Source: Ferriphaselus amnicola
Lineage (GTDB): Bacteria > Pseudomonadota > Gammaproteobacteria > Burkholderiales > Gallionellaceae
DNA: 64,000 nt
Direction of reading: 5' to 3'
Assembly: GCF_000974685.2 (NCBI RefSeq)
Contig: NZ_AP018738.1
Span: 682,001-746,000 of the forward strand
Of this stretch, positions 27,503 to 35,382 are shown piece after piece (the stretch's first letter is position 1; every line of letters begins with the position of its first letter). Below the pieces are notes generated by a model. The model ran no database searches and was not told the origin of the DNA. It was given only the letters and a program-made list of their open reading frames with translations. A program made the translations under genes and the position numbers.

Positions 27503-28514
27503 GACTGCGTTTAGCTTTTGTGTGTTTTTGATGCTATTGGTAGGTGCAAGATATGCCGTTGCCGCAGAAGTATCCTTGCACAATAGTGGTGCTGCGCCAT
27601 CTTTCAAGTTGCGCGTGTTGCATATTCCGCTTCAATACTTACAGCCCAGTGAAGTTAAACGACTGATAAAGAAAGCTGCTGATGCTAAGTTCAACGCGAT
27701 CATTCTCGCCATAAATGGGATGGTGGCCCTTAACTCACTGCCCGCTGTGATTGATAAGGCATGGAGCAAAGATGAGTTGCGTGATGTGGCGAAATACACA
27801 AACGCTCTTGGTATCAAGGTGATCCCTGAGGTTAAATTACTTTCGCATCAGAAACTATTCTTTGCTGAACACTTTCCGGATCTTATGTTCGATCATGAGA
27901 CTTATGATCCGAACAATCCGGCAGTGTATAAGAAGGTGTTGCCAATTCTAGATGAGCTTGTTGAGTTGCTTCATCCATCTGCCATTCATATCGGTCATGA
28001 TGAGGTGAATGGGGCCTATCAATCAAAAACCTTGTTAGGTCGTTGGAAATTGATGTTGCCAGCAGTGCTATTTACAAAAGATGTGTTAGTTATTTACACC
28101 CATTTGCGGAGTCTGGGCGTCGAGACTTGGATGTGGGGAGATATGCTGCTTGGAGCAGATGAGTTTCCTGATATGGAGCGTAGTCCACTGAATGGGGGGG
28201 CAGGGGGCTATGGTAAGAAATTGCGAATCCGACTGCCCAAAGATATTGTTATTTGCGATTGGCATTACGCGGATAAACAAGCGGATTTCCCTTCGTTGAG
28301 AGCATTGAGATCGGATGGTTTTCGAGTGTTGGGCGCAACTTATCTAGACAAGAACACCATGCATGGTTTTAGCCAATACGCCTCACAAAATGGAGGTGAT
28401 GGAATGATCGCAACCCTTTGGGTTTATCCGATGCGTAAAGATTGGGAGACGACCTATCAAATAATCCGAGAGTCTGGAGCTGTATTCAATAGGGATTTTC
28501 CTGATGAAAAGTAA
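27492..28514 (+). CDS. Secreted glycoside hydrolase family 20-like protein
   Basis: A 340-residue protein with an N-terminal signal peptide (about residues 1-24, ending AVAAE). The HIGHDE motif at residues 166-171 corresponds to the His-x-Gly-x-Asp-Glu catalytic motif of GH20 beta-hexosaminidases; the Asp-Glu pair does substrate-assisted catalysis. Other TIM-barrel features such as IPEVKLLSHQ and WGDML fit the family. It is shorter than typical multi-domain hexosaminidases. In a polysaccharide locus it could trim, release or remodel an N-acetylhexosamine-containing polymer. It overlaps the genes on both sides by about 11 bases. Confidence 0.72.
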   Translation: MFSRTAFSFCVFLMLLVGARYAVAAEVSLHNSGAAPSFKLRVLHIPLQYLQPSEVKRLIKKAADAKFNAIILAINGMVALNSLPAVIDKAWSKDELRDVAKYTNALGIKVIPEVKLLSHQKLFFAEHFPDLMFDHETYDPNNPAVYKKVLPILDELVELLHPSAIHIGHDEVNGAYQSKTLLGRWKLMLPAVLFTKDVLVIYTHLRSLGVETWMWGDMLLGADEFPDMERSPLNGGAGGYGKKLRIRLPKDIVICDWHYADKQADFPSLRALRSDGFRVLGATYLDKNTMHGFSQYASQNGGDGMIATLWVYPMRKDWETTYQIIRESGAVFNRDFPDEK

Positions 28515-29592
28515 GCTAATTTCCATCATCGGCACTGTCGGTGTCCCCGCCAACTACGGCGGCTTCGAGACGCTGGCTGAGAATCTCGTGAAATACCATG
28601 TTTCGGTTTCGCTGCCGGATTCGCTCATTGTTTACTGTAGCAGCAAAAGCTATCCATTCAGAGAGCCTACTTTTCTTTCGGCGCAGCTCAAGTATGTTCC
28701 GCTCAATGCAAATGGCTCGCAGAGTATTCCCTATGACATCGTTTCGTTGGCATTGGCGGTATGGAATCGAAGTGATGTGATTCTGTTGCTTGGAGTATCA
28801 GGGGCTATTGCGTTGCCTTTGGTTAGATTTTTCTCTTCCGCACGCATCATCACTAACATTGATGGGATCGAGTGGCGTAGAGAGAAGTGGCAGGGGTTGG
28901 CGAAGCAGTTTTTGCGTTTCTCGGAGAGGATGGCGGTGCGTTTTTCGCATGAGGTGGTCGCGGATAATGCGGCCATTGCAGAATATGTGTTGCTTTCTTA
29001 TGGTGTGGATAGTCATGTGATTGCGTATGGTGGTGATCATGCGATAGCGGTTGATGCGGTTAATGTGGATGAGTATGTGTTGCCGGAGAGGTATGCATTT
29101 TCAGTTTGCCGCATCGAGCCTGAAAACAACGTGCATCTCATCGTGGAGGCATTCTCTACACTGCCAACTCATCCGTTGGTGATGGTTGGTAACTGGAATA
29201 ACAGTGAGTATGGCAGGGAGGTGCGTAGGCGCTTCGCATCGCGTCCAAATTTGTTTCTGCTGGACCCGATTTACGATATTGGCAAGTTGAAGACGTTACG
29301 GTCGTCGGCAGCTATGTATGTGCATGGTCATTCTGCCGGAGGGACAAATCCGTCATTGGTGGAAGCGATGCACTTCGGTAAGTCGATTCTGGCATTTGAT
29401 TGTGATTTCAATCGCAGTACGACAGAGGGTAAGGCGCTATTTTTTTCGGATGGAAATGGACTTCAGCGCCTTGTAGAAACGCTCTCTGATCGGGTTGCTC
29501 ATCAGGTGGGAGAGGAAATGCTTGAAATAGCCCGGCGCCGATATACTTGGACGGTTGTTGCCAAGCAGTATTTTGACTGTATTTCGGGTTAG
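28504..29592 (+). CDS. DUF1972 / rhamnosyltransferase-type glycosyltransferase
   Basis: A 362-residue GT-B glycosyltransferase. The N-terminal IGTVGVPANYGGFETLAE is diagnostic for the DUF1972 group that includes beta-1,4-L-rhamnosyltransferases of the RgpA/Cps2T type. Later segments GHSAGGTNPSLVEAMHFGK carry the Glu of the retaining glycosyltransferase fold. With rfbBACD in the same locus, dTDP-L-rhamnose is the natural donor (inference). Confidence 0.85.
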   Translation: MKSKLISIIGTVGVPANYGGFETLAENLVKYHVSVSLPDSLIVYCSSKSYPFREPTFLSAQLKYVPLNANGSQSIPYDIVSLALAVWNRSDVILLLGVSGAIALPLVRFFSSARIITNIDGIEWRREKWQGLAKQFLRFSERMAVRFSHEVVADNAAIAEYVLLSYGVDSHVIAYGGDHAIAVDAVNVDEYVLPERYAFSVCRIEPENNVHLIVEAFSTLPTHPLVMVGNWNNSEYGREVRRRFASRPNLFLLDPIYDIGKLKTLRSSAAMYVHGHSAGGTNPSLVEAMHFGKSILAFDCDFNRSTTEGKALFFSDGNGLQRLVETLSDRVAHQVGEEMLEIARRRYTWTVVAKQYFDCISG

Positions 29593-29719
29593 AGGATGCC
29601 TTTGCCGAGGGGGATATAGGCCATTGGCATATGTTTGAAATAAGCATGGCATGAGATAATTCCTTCCAGTGTTAGCTGTTCGGTCAACTGCGTAGAGTAG
29701 ATAGGTATTGGGTAAATTG

Positions 29720-30739
29720 ATGTCATTGAGCATTTTCTTTCTTGGTTCGTTGTTCGCCTGCGTTATGTGGGTATACGTTCTTACCCCTGTGGCATGTAGA
29801 ATTAGGCTTATTGATAAGCCTAATGAGCGTAAGCAGCACCGAGGTGAGATTCCCTTGATTGGGGGAATTGCTATCTTTTTGGCGTTGATTCCAGCAATGT
29901 TCAGTCAGTGGGCTGCTGGGGTGGACGCCATTCTGATCTGGGCTGTCTCTGCACTCTTGCTGGTGGGGGCGTTGGATGATCGCTTTCATTTAAGCGCAAA
30001 GTTGAGACTGGCAATTCAAGTCCTTATCGTGGGCGTGGTGTTTTCATCAGGTACCAGTATCCATGGTTTAGGGAATATATTTGGCATGGGCGCAATCGAG
30101 CTGCATGGCGTGATAGATTTTGTCATCACGGCGATTGTCGTGCTGGGTATCATCAACGCCGTCAATATGGTGGACGGTGTGGATGGCTTGGCAGGTAGCT
30201 TGATGTTGGTGGCAGTGGCCGGTATGGTTGGCTTGGCTGTGTGGACAGGGCATCTAGAGAAGCTTCCCATTTTGATTTCGCTTGCTGGGGCGTTGATCGG
30301 ATTTCTGGGATTTAATCTTCGGCATGGATTCAGGCAGCACGCTGCTATCTTTCTTGGGGATTCAGGCAGCATGTTCATCGGTATTTTGCTGGTTATTCTG
30401 ATGCTTAGGCTTTTGGATGCATCTGCTGGGCAAATTAAGCCCATCACGATGATTTGGCTCTTGGCAGTTCCGCTACTTGATATGTGTGCAGTCATCTTCC
30501 GCCGATTAAGTCAGGGTGACTCCCCACTTGTCGCGGATCGCAATCATATCCACCATATTCTACTGAGACGTGGCTATTCCACGAATCAAGTGGTGGGTGC
30601 GCTGTTTGCAACTGCGGTATTTTTCGCTGCCACTGCGATCGTTTGTAATATGTACGGTGTTCCTGAGTGGTTTATGTTTGTTCTCTTCTGGCTGGGTGTG
30701 GTCTCTGTGGCCCTTTGTTTGCGCGAAAGCAAAGCCTGA
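29720..30739 (+). CDS. WecA-like undecaprenyl-phosphate sugar-1-phosphate transferase
   Basis: A 339-residue polytopic membrane protein of the WecA/MraY family. Visible motifs are DKPNERKQHRGEIPLIGG, the DDR motif, NAVNMVDGVDGLAG, FLGDSGSM and DRNHIHH, all typical of enzymes that move HexNAc-1-phosphate to undecaprenyl phosphate. ATG 29720 is preferred over TTG 29708. It should start assembly of the repeat unit and lies last in the locus, after a 127-base gap. The sugar (GlcNAc or another HexNAc) is not fixed by sequence. Confidence 0.9.
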   Translation: MSLSIFFLGSLFACVMWVYVLTPVACRIRLIDKPNERKQHRGEIPLIGGIAIFLALIPAMFSQWAAGVDAILIWAVSALLLVGALDDRFHLSAKLRLAIQVLIVGVVFSSGTSIHGLGNIFGMGAIELHGVIDFVITAIVVLGIINAVNMVDGVDGLAGSLMLVAVAGMVGLAVWTGHLEKLPILISLAGALIGFLGFNLRHGFRQHAAIFLGDSGSMFIGILLVILMLRLLDASAGQIKPITMIWLLAVPLLDMCAVIFRRLSQGDSPLVADRNHIHHILLRRGYSTNQVVGALFATAVFFAATAIVCNMYGVPEWFMFVLFWLGVVSVALCLRESKA

Positions 30740-30798
30740 TTGTGTTCGTACCCTCTTCTGTTGTTTTTTGATTCGCAAATTAATCAGTTGGTTGCGGA

Positions 30799-30826
30799 TT
30801 GACGGCGATGGTAAATCCCGTATAAT
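30799..30826 (+). promoter_or_regulatory. Sigma-70 promoter of the rpsF operon
   Basis: TTGACG at 30799-30804 and TATAAT at 30821-30826 with a 16-base spacer, a near-consensus promoter. Transcription would begin near 30832-30834, giving a leader of about 85 bases before rpsF. Confidence 0.85.
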
Positions 30827-30833
30827 CCGCGCT

Positions 30834-30862
30834 CCCGAAATCTACCTTTAGGTGATTTCGGG
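30834..30862 (+). promoter_or_regulatory. Hairpin at the 5' end of the rpsF leader
   Basis: CCCGAAATC (30834-30842) pairs perfectly with GATTTCGGG (30854-30862), extended by ACC/GGT inside with one bulged T. It lies right at the predicted transcript start and has no following T-run, so it is not a terminator. It may stabilise the mRNA 5' end. Confidence 0.7.
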
Positions 30863-30871
30863 GTTTACCTT

Positions 30872-30895
30872 GCTCCACCGCCGTTCGCGGGGGGC
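30872..30895 (+). promoter_or_regulatory. S6:S18 ribosomal protein leader element
   Basis: GCTCC (30872-30876) pairs with GGGGC (30891-30895). A one-sided ACCG bulge (30877-30880) is followed by a CCG/CGG stem capped by a TTCG tetraloop (30884-30887). A CCG-containing bulge between an outer stem and a hairpin is the published description of the S6:S18 binding motif in rpsF leaders. Binding of the S6:S18 complex would repress translation of the operon, which encodes both proteins. Confidence 0.82.
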
Positions 30896-30916
30896 TTTAA
30901 TCCACAAGGAGATGTA

Positions 30917-31297
30917 ATGCGTCACTACGAAATCGTATTTATCGTGCATCCCGATCAGAGCGAGCAAGTGCCCGCCATGATCGAGCGCTATCGCACACTG
31001 GTTACCGGCAAGGCTGGCCAGATCCATCGTCTGGAAGACTGGGGCCGTCGCCAACTGGCTTACCCGATCCAGAAGATCCACAAAGCACACTACGTGCTGA
31101 TGAACATCGAAGTCGATCAGGAGACCCTGGACGAGCTGGAACACGCATTCAAGTTCAACGACGCTGTTCTGCGCCACCTGACCATCAAGACTAAGGCTGC
31201 TGTGACTGCGCCTTCTCCGATGATGAAGGAAGAGAAGTCTCGTTCGCTGGCTGGCGACGTGGTTTCCGACGCAGCACCGGCAGCGGCTGCTGCCTGA
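30917..31297 (+). CDS. rpsF: 30S ribosomal protein S6
   Basis: A 126-residue S6 protein ([14 protein letters not shown] at the N-terminus; [12 protein letters not shown]-like segment in the middle). It binds S18 on the 30S platform. The C-terminal 25 residues form an Ala/Ser-rich acidic tail. AAGGAG precedes the ATG. It is the first gene of the rpsF-priB-rpsR-rplI operon, which is controlled by the leader element just upstream. Confidence 0.97.
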   Translation: MRHYEIVFIVHPDQSEQVPAMIERYRTLVTGKAGQIHRLEDWGRRQLAYPIQKIHKAHYVLMNIEVDQETLDELEHAFKFNDAVLRHLTIKTKAAVTAPSPMMKEEKSRSLAGDVVSDAAPAAAAA

Positions 31298-31301
31298 TTG
31301 A

Positions 31302-31598
31302 GTGAGTTGTAACCGGTTCGTTATTTGCGGACACATCGCGGCGCGAGATGAATTGCGCTACACCCCGGCAGGGTTGGAGCGGCTGGAGCTGAAGATTCAG
31401 CACAGTTCGACCCAGCAACAAGCCGCATCACAGCGTCAGGTGCAGTGTGAGATCACTGCGCTGGCTTTGGGTGAGACAGCTAGGCAAGCAGCGACGCTGC
31501 AAGTCGGGCAGAAGGTGAAAGCGGGTGGATTCATCGCCCAGCGTAGTCTGCGCAGTACGCAACTGGTTCTGCATATCGAAAACATTATTCTGGAATAA
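31302..31598 (+). CDS. priB: Primosomal replication protein N (PriB)
   Basis: A 98-residue single-domain OB-fold protein that binds single-stranded DNA and helps PriA reload the replicative helicase at stalled forks. The N-terminus ([19 protein letters not shown]) and [12 protein letters not shown] match PriB. It starts with GTG, 4 bases after rpsF. Its position between rpsF and rpsR is the conserved beta- and gammaproteobacterial arrangement. Confidence 0.93.
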   Translation: MSCNRFVICGHIAARDELRYTPAGLERLELKIQHSSTQQQAASQRQVQCEITALALGETARQAATLQVGQKVKAGGFIAQRSLRSTQLVLHIENIILE

Positions 31599-31608
31599 GG
31601 AGCACCAA

Positions 31609-31878
31609 ATGGCTCGTTTCACCAACAAGAAAGACGACAAGAAGGGTAACTCTTCGCGTCAACTGTTCAAGCGTCGCAAGTTCTGCCGCTTTACTGCTGA
31701 AAAGATCGCTGAAGTGGATTACAAGGATGTGAACATCCTGAAGGAATTCGTCAGCGAAAACGGTAAGCTGATCCCGGCACGTATCACCGGTACCAAGACT
31801 CGCTATCAGCGTCAACTGAGCACAGCGGTCAAGCGCGCACGCTTCTTGGCGTTGTTGCCCTACACCGATCTGCACTAA
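31609..31878 (+). CDS. rpsR: 30S ribosomal protein S18
   Basis: An 89-residue S18 with the conserved core [18 protein letters not shown] and [15 protein letters not shown]. It is longer than the E. coli protein by a Lys/Asp-rich N-terminal extension. ATG 31609 has an AAGGAG ribosome site; the frame is open further upstream but that part lies inside priB. The S6:S18 complex is expected to repress its own mRNA. Confidence 0.96.
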   Translation: MARFTNKKDDKKGNSSRQLFKRRKFCRFTAEKIAEVDYKDVNILKEFVSENGKLIPARITGTKTRYQRQLSTAVKRARFLALLPYTDLH

Positions 31879-31888
31879 GGAGTAGAAC

Positions 31889-32338
31889 ATGCAAATCATT
31901 CTGATGGAAAAAGTCATCAACCTGGGTCAACTGGGTGACGTGGTTAAGGTTAAGAACGGCTATGCTCGTAACTTCCTGATCCCTCAAGGCAAGGCGAAGC
32001 GTGCTACTGCAGCTTCTCTGGCTGAGTTCGATGCACGTCGTGCCGAGTTGCACGCCGCTGAAGCTGCTAAGCTGGCGGCAGCTCAAGCCGAAGGCGAGAA
32101 GATGTCCGGTTTGACCGTACAGATTTCGCAAAAGGCAGGTGTGGATGGCAAGTTGTTCGGCTCTGTGACCAATGCGGATATCGCTGCTGCACTGGCAACT
32201 GCTGGTTTTGCTATCGAGAAATCGCAAGTGCGCCTGCCCACCGGCCACCTGAAGCAGATCGGCGATTACCCGATCAGCATCTCGTTGCACACCGATGTCG
32301 TTGCGGAAATCACCGTTTCCGTGCTGGGCGAACACTAA
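31889..32338 (+). CDS. rplI: 50S ribosomal protein L9
   Basis: A 149-residue L9 with the N-terminal rRNA-binding domain ([22 protein letters not shown]), a long central helix rich in Ala/Glu/Lys, and the C-terminal domain ending TVSVLGEH. Standard length. It is the last gene of the operon, followed by a strong terminator. Confidence 0.97.
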   Translation: MQIILMEKVINLGQLGDVVKVKNGYARNFLIPQGKAKRATAASLAEFDARRAELHAAEAAKLAAAQAEGEKMSGLTVQISQKAGVDGKLFGSVTNADIAAALATAGFAIEKSQVRLPTGHLKQIGDYPISISLHTDVVAEITVSVLGEH

Positions 32339-32362
32339 ACCTGTTTTGCTTCGGTAAAGAAG

Positions 32363-32390
32363 AAGGGCTGGCAACAGCCCTTTTTTTATT
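32363..32390 (+). terminator. Rho-independent terminator after rplI
   Basis: AAGGGCTG/CAGCCCTT with a GCAA tetraloop and a run of seven T. It closes the rpsF-rplI operon. Confidence 0.93.
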
Positions 32391-32465
32391 TTTTGCGGAA
32401 CTAATCTGCATATTCCTTATCTGATTGCTCGGGTATGTTGCCCGTATTGAGAAAAGGAATGCAAA

Positions 32466-32543
32466 GTGAAGAAATATTTCGTGCTGATTAGCCTGACGAT
32501 TGCCGAATGGTTTACAGTCGTGACTCACTCCGTTCCGCTCTAA
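32466..32543 (+). CDS. Possible 25-residue small protein
   Basis: A GTG start preceded by AAAGGA at fair spacing opens a 25-codon frame whose product begins MKKYFVLISLTIAEWF, a short hydrophobic stretch after two lysines, like a tiny membrane protein or leader peptide. It lies in the 304-base gap between rplI and the CbbY-like gene, between two hairpins. No family is recognised, and the frame could be chance. Confidence 0.25.
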   Translation: MKKYFVLISLTIAEWFTVVTHSVPL

Positions 32544-32565
32544 TACCGTTATAATTCACTCAGGC

Positions 32566-32592
32566 AAACCCCGCAGCTTGCTGCGGGGTTTT
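32566..32592 (+). terminator. Terminator-like hairpin upstream of the CbbY-like gene
   Basis: CCCCGCAG/CTGCGGGG with a CTTG loop, flanked by AAA and TTTT. A TATAAT sequence lies just 10 bases upstream (32550-32555). It may end read-through from rplI or the small frame, or act as an attenuator in front of the phosphatase gene. Confidence 0.65.
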
Positions 32593-32642
32593 CTGTTTCT
32601 GGGCCCTGAACGGGAATAACAACGAGTAACAGGAATACGAGT

Positions 32643-33350
32643 ATGACCATTAAAGCCATCATTTTCGACGTGGACGGTACCTTGGCTGACACTGAGGACG
32701 CGCACCGTATTGCTTTCAACAAGGCGTTCGCCGACAACGGTCTGGACTGGAATTGGGATGCGGCTCTGTATGACAAGCTGCTCAAGGTCACGGGGGGCAA
32801 GGAGCGCATCAAATTCTTCGTGGAAGATTTTCTGACGGGCTATACCAAGCCGGAGAATTTCGACGATTTCGTCAAGCATCTGCACAAGGTTAAGACTGCA
32901 CACTACACCACCATGCTGGCAGGCGGTCACATCCCCTTGCGTCCGGGCATCAAGCAACTGATCGTCGATGCGCATGCGGCAGGCCTCACGCTCGCCATTG
33001 CGACTACCACTACGCCGGAAAATGTTTCTGCGTTGCTGGAGGTAGGGTTGGGCAAGGACTGGGCGAATTATTTTTCTGCCAACGGTTGTGGCGATATTGT
33101 GCCGCTCAAAAAACCGGCACCGGATATTTACAACTGGGTGCTGAATGAGCTGAAGCTGGCACCGCAGGACTGCATAGCACTCGAGGATTCCAATAACGGT
33201 CTTCGTTCTAGTCTAGCTGCTGGGATTAAGACTTACATCACCATCAATCACTACACCCGCCATCAGGATTTCACTGGAGCTGCGCGCGTGTTCGACGACC
33301 TGAGCGACCTGCCTGGCTTCTATCGAACGGCAGGATTGCCTTTGGCCTAG
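32643..33350 (+). CDS. HAD-family sugar phosphatase, CbbY-like
   Basis: A 235-residue haloacid-dehalogenase hydrolase. The nucleophile motif FDVDGTLADTE (Asp9 and Asp11) is at the N-terminus; IATTTTPEN, KKPAPDIY and LEDSNNGLRSS give motifs II-IV. The cap and overall sequence resemble CbbY, which removes xylulose-1,5-bisphosphate, an inhibitor of Rubisco. That would fit an autotroph, but no Calvin-cycle gene lies in the window. A general phosphoglycolate or beta-phosphoglucomutase-like role is the alternative. Confidence 0.82.
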   Translation: MTIKAIIFDVDGTLADTEDAHRIAFNKAFADNGLDWNWDAALYDKLLKVTGGKERIKFFVEDFLTGYTKPENFDDFVKHLHKVKTAHYTTMLAGGHIPLRPGIKQLIVDAHAAGLTLAIATTTTPENVSALLEVGLGKDWANYFSANGCGDIVPLKKPAPDIYNWVLNELKLAPQDCIALEDSNNGLRSSLAAGIKTYITINHYTRHQDFTGAARVFDDLSDLPGFYRTAGLPLA

Positions 33351-33361
33351 AGAGGCAAGAA

Positions 33362-33391
33362 GAAAAACGGTGGGAATTCCCGCCGTTTTTC
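33362..33391. terminator. Bidirectional terminator between convergent genes
   Basis: AAAAACGG-TGGG / CCCG-CCGTTTTT around an AATT centre, with A-run on one side and T-run on the other. It sits in the 48-base gap between the CbbY-like gene and the converging TPM gene and can serve both. Confidence 0.88.
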
Positions 33392-33398
33392 ATTTGAG

Positions 33399-33902
33399 TT
33401 AGAGCGTTACCGGATGATCCGGTAATTCGTTGGGGTTTTTGCCTTGCGCAGGGAAGTGCTGTTGCAGCAGGGAGGCGATGGCGGCGATGCCGTGCAGTAC
33501 GCCTTGCTCGAACGCACCTGAGCGGAAGTGAGCTTCCATGTCGTGGCAGATCGCTTCCCAGCTGGCTGCGCCTACGCGGGTATGGATGCCGCGATCAGCT
33601 ACGATCTCGACATCGCGATCTGCCAGCAGCAGGTAGATCAGCACACCGGAGTTGTGTTCGGTATCCCACACGCGCAGGTCGGAAAAGACTTGCAATGCAC
33701 GTTGATGTGCCGAGGTTCCGGTGACCAGTTCCGGCCAATCCAGCCCAGCTTCCACCGCGAAGCGTAGCTCGCCCATGTGGGTGTGCTCAGACTGGCCAAT
33801 GGCGGCCTCAATGCGAGCCATGCTGTCTTTAGGGAAGCGGCGCCTGACTTGCCAGCGTCCCGCCAGCAGATGGTTGAGTGTGCGTTGAATATTCATCACC
33901 AT
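33399..33902 (-). CDS. TPM-domain protein (DUF2204/TPM_phosphatase type), short form
   Basis: A 167-residue protein with a TPM domain across most of its length (GELRFAVEAG near residue 45, NSGVLIYLLLADRDVEIVADRGIH near residue 85). No signal peptide or membrane segment is evident, so it is probably cytoplasmic. It overlaps the end of the longer TPM gene by 7 bases. TPM proteins are linked to phosphatase activity or to membrane-protein quality control, but the function here is unknown. Confidence 0.78.
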   Translation of the reverse strand: MVMNIQRTLNHLLAGRWQVRRRFPKDSMARIEAAIGQSEHTHMGELRFAVEAGLDWPELVTGTSAHQRALQVFSDLRVWDTEHNSGVLIYLLLADRDVEIVADRGIHTRVGAASWEAICHDMEAHFRSGAFEQGVLHGIAAIASLLQQHFPAQGKNPNELPDHPVTL

Positions 33903-34711
33903 CTCCCCGAGGCTCCGCCGCCGCCAAAGCCGCCGCCTCCACCACCGAAACCACCTCCGCCGAAGCTGCCTCCGCCCAGCCCGCCGATGCCGCGATGCCC
34001 GCCACCTAATCCGACTGCAAACGCCATGAGGCCGAGGAAAATGGCGAAGATCAGCCCGCTTCCAAACAGAAGTGCTGCCCCACCGATCAGTCCGCCATTC
34101 ACCAGTGCGCCGGGAAATTTTCCTAGTATGCGGCGCAGGATCGTGCCGCCGATGAGCGCACCGAAGAATAGAGCCGGTAACAGATTTTCCTGAATGGAGC
34201 CGTTGTTACTCCTCCGATGTTCGGGAGCCGGTAACGGCTCACCTTCGATCACCGCCATGATGCGAGTCACCCCGGCATCGATACCGCCGTAAAAATCCCC
34301 TTGCTTGAATGGTGGCGTGATGACCTCGGCGATGATGCGCTTGGCGATCACGTCCGGCAGCACGCCTTCCAGCCCGTAGCCGACCTCGATGCGCAGCGCG
34401 CGATCATCCTTGGCGACCAGCAGCAACACGCCGTCATCCACTTCCTCGCGTCCTAGCTTCCACTGCTCGACCACGCGGACGGAATACTGCTCGATGGTTT
34501 CGGGTTGAGTCGAGGGGACGAGCAATACGGCGATCTGGCTACCTTTCTGTGCCTCGTAGCCTTGCAGCTTGGTTTCCAGCGTAGTGCGCTGTTCGGCGGA
34601 AAGCGTGCCTGTGAGATCAGTTACTCGTGCTGTCAATGGCGGTACGGCTACCTCCGCTGTGGCAGCGCAAGGTAACAGGACAAGCAGAAAGGTCAGCAGC
34701 CAGTGGCGCAT
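33896..34711 (-). CDS. YgcG-family TPM-domain membrane protein with glycine-rich tail
   Basis: A 271-residue exported protein: signal peptide at residues 1-18, TPM domain about residues 25-150 (LTGTLSAEQRTTLE, LLLVAKDDRALRIEVG), then transmembrane segments around residues 180-230 and a C-terminal tail of Gly with Ser/Phe (GGGGGFGGGGASGRW-type ending). This is the YgcG layout. It starts directly after the lemA stop codon; LemA and YgcG-like genes pair in many genomes. Function unknown, possibly envelope maintenance. Confidence 0.85.
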   Translation of the reverse strand: MRHWLLTFLLVLLPCAATAEVAVPPLTARVTDLTGTLSAEQRTTLETKLQGYEAQKGSQIAVLLVPSTQPETIEQYSVRVVEQWKLGREEVDDGVLLLVAKDDRALRIEVGYGLEGVLPDVIAKRIIAEVITPPFKQGDFYGGIDAGVTRIMAVIEGEPLPAPEHRRSNNGSIQENLLPALFFGALIGGTILRRILGKFPGALVNGGLIGGAALLFGSGLIFAIFLGLMAFAVGLGGGHRGIGGLGGGSFGGGGFGGGGGGFGGGGASGRW

Positions 34712-35302
34712 TTACTTGCCAAACTCCACTTTCGGCGCAGCCGAGATCGCTTTCTCGTTCTCTACCGTGAAGCTGGGCTTGGTCTGGTAGCTGAACACCA
34801 TTGCGGTCAGATTGCTGGGGAAGGAGCGGATAGTCACGTTGTACTCCTTCACCGCCTTGATGTAGCGGTCACGTGCCACGGTGACGCGGTTCTCGGTGCC
34901 TTCCAGTTGCGCTTGCAGATCGCGGAACGAGGCATCGGCCTTGAGCTGTGGATAGTTCTCCGAAACGACTAGCAGACGCGACAGCGCCGAAGTCAGTTCG
35001 CCCTGTGCTGCCTGAAACTTTGCGAAGGCGGCTTCGTCCTTCACTAACTCCGGTGTGGCTTGGATCGAGCCGACCTGAGCGCGAGCAACGGTCACCGCTT
35101 CCAGCACCTCTTTCTCATGTGAAGCATAGCCCTTTACCACGTTCACCAGATTCGGCACCAGATCGGCGCGGCGCTGGTACTGGTTCAGCACCTCACTCCA
35201 TTTCGCCGTCACTTCCTCGTCCTGTGACTGGATGGTGTTGTAGCCGCAGCCCGAGAGCGCGAGCGTGGAAAGCAGGATCAATGTGGTGAGAAGATTGCGC
35301 AT
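34712..35302 (-). CDS. lemA: LemA family lipoprotein
   Basis: A 196-residue protein. The start is ATG at 35302 with AAGGA upstream, rather than an upstream ATG, because this gives a lipoprotein signal peptide ending LALSGC (lipidated Cys near residue 20). The rest is a helical LemA domain (QRRADLVPNLVNVVKGYA, VTVARDRYIKAVKEYN, PSNLTAMVF). LemA proteins are membrane-anchored with a large helical domain; their role is not well defined. It forms a unit with the two TPM genes. Confidence 0.9.
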   Translation of the reverse strand: MRNLLTTLILLSTLALSGCGYNTIQSQDEEVTAKWSEVLNQYQRRADLVPNLVNVVKGYASHEKEVLEAVTVARAQVGSIQATPELVKDEAAFAKFQAAQGELTSALSRLLVVSENYPQLKADASFRDLQAQLEGTENRVTVARDRYIKAVKEYNVTIRSFPSNLTAMVFSYQTKPSFTVENEKAISAAPKVEFGK

Positions 35303-35382
35303 GGTGATTCCTTTCGTGAATGATTTCCGCCCAGATGGGGGCGGTGTGCTGTAATTCAATGACTGCCGCGCTGAGTGATGAC

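Noticed and set aside
33777-34193. Proline-rich plus-strand frame opposite the glycine-rich tail
   Set aside because: It is the complement of the Gly codons of the YgcG-type protein and has no independent support.
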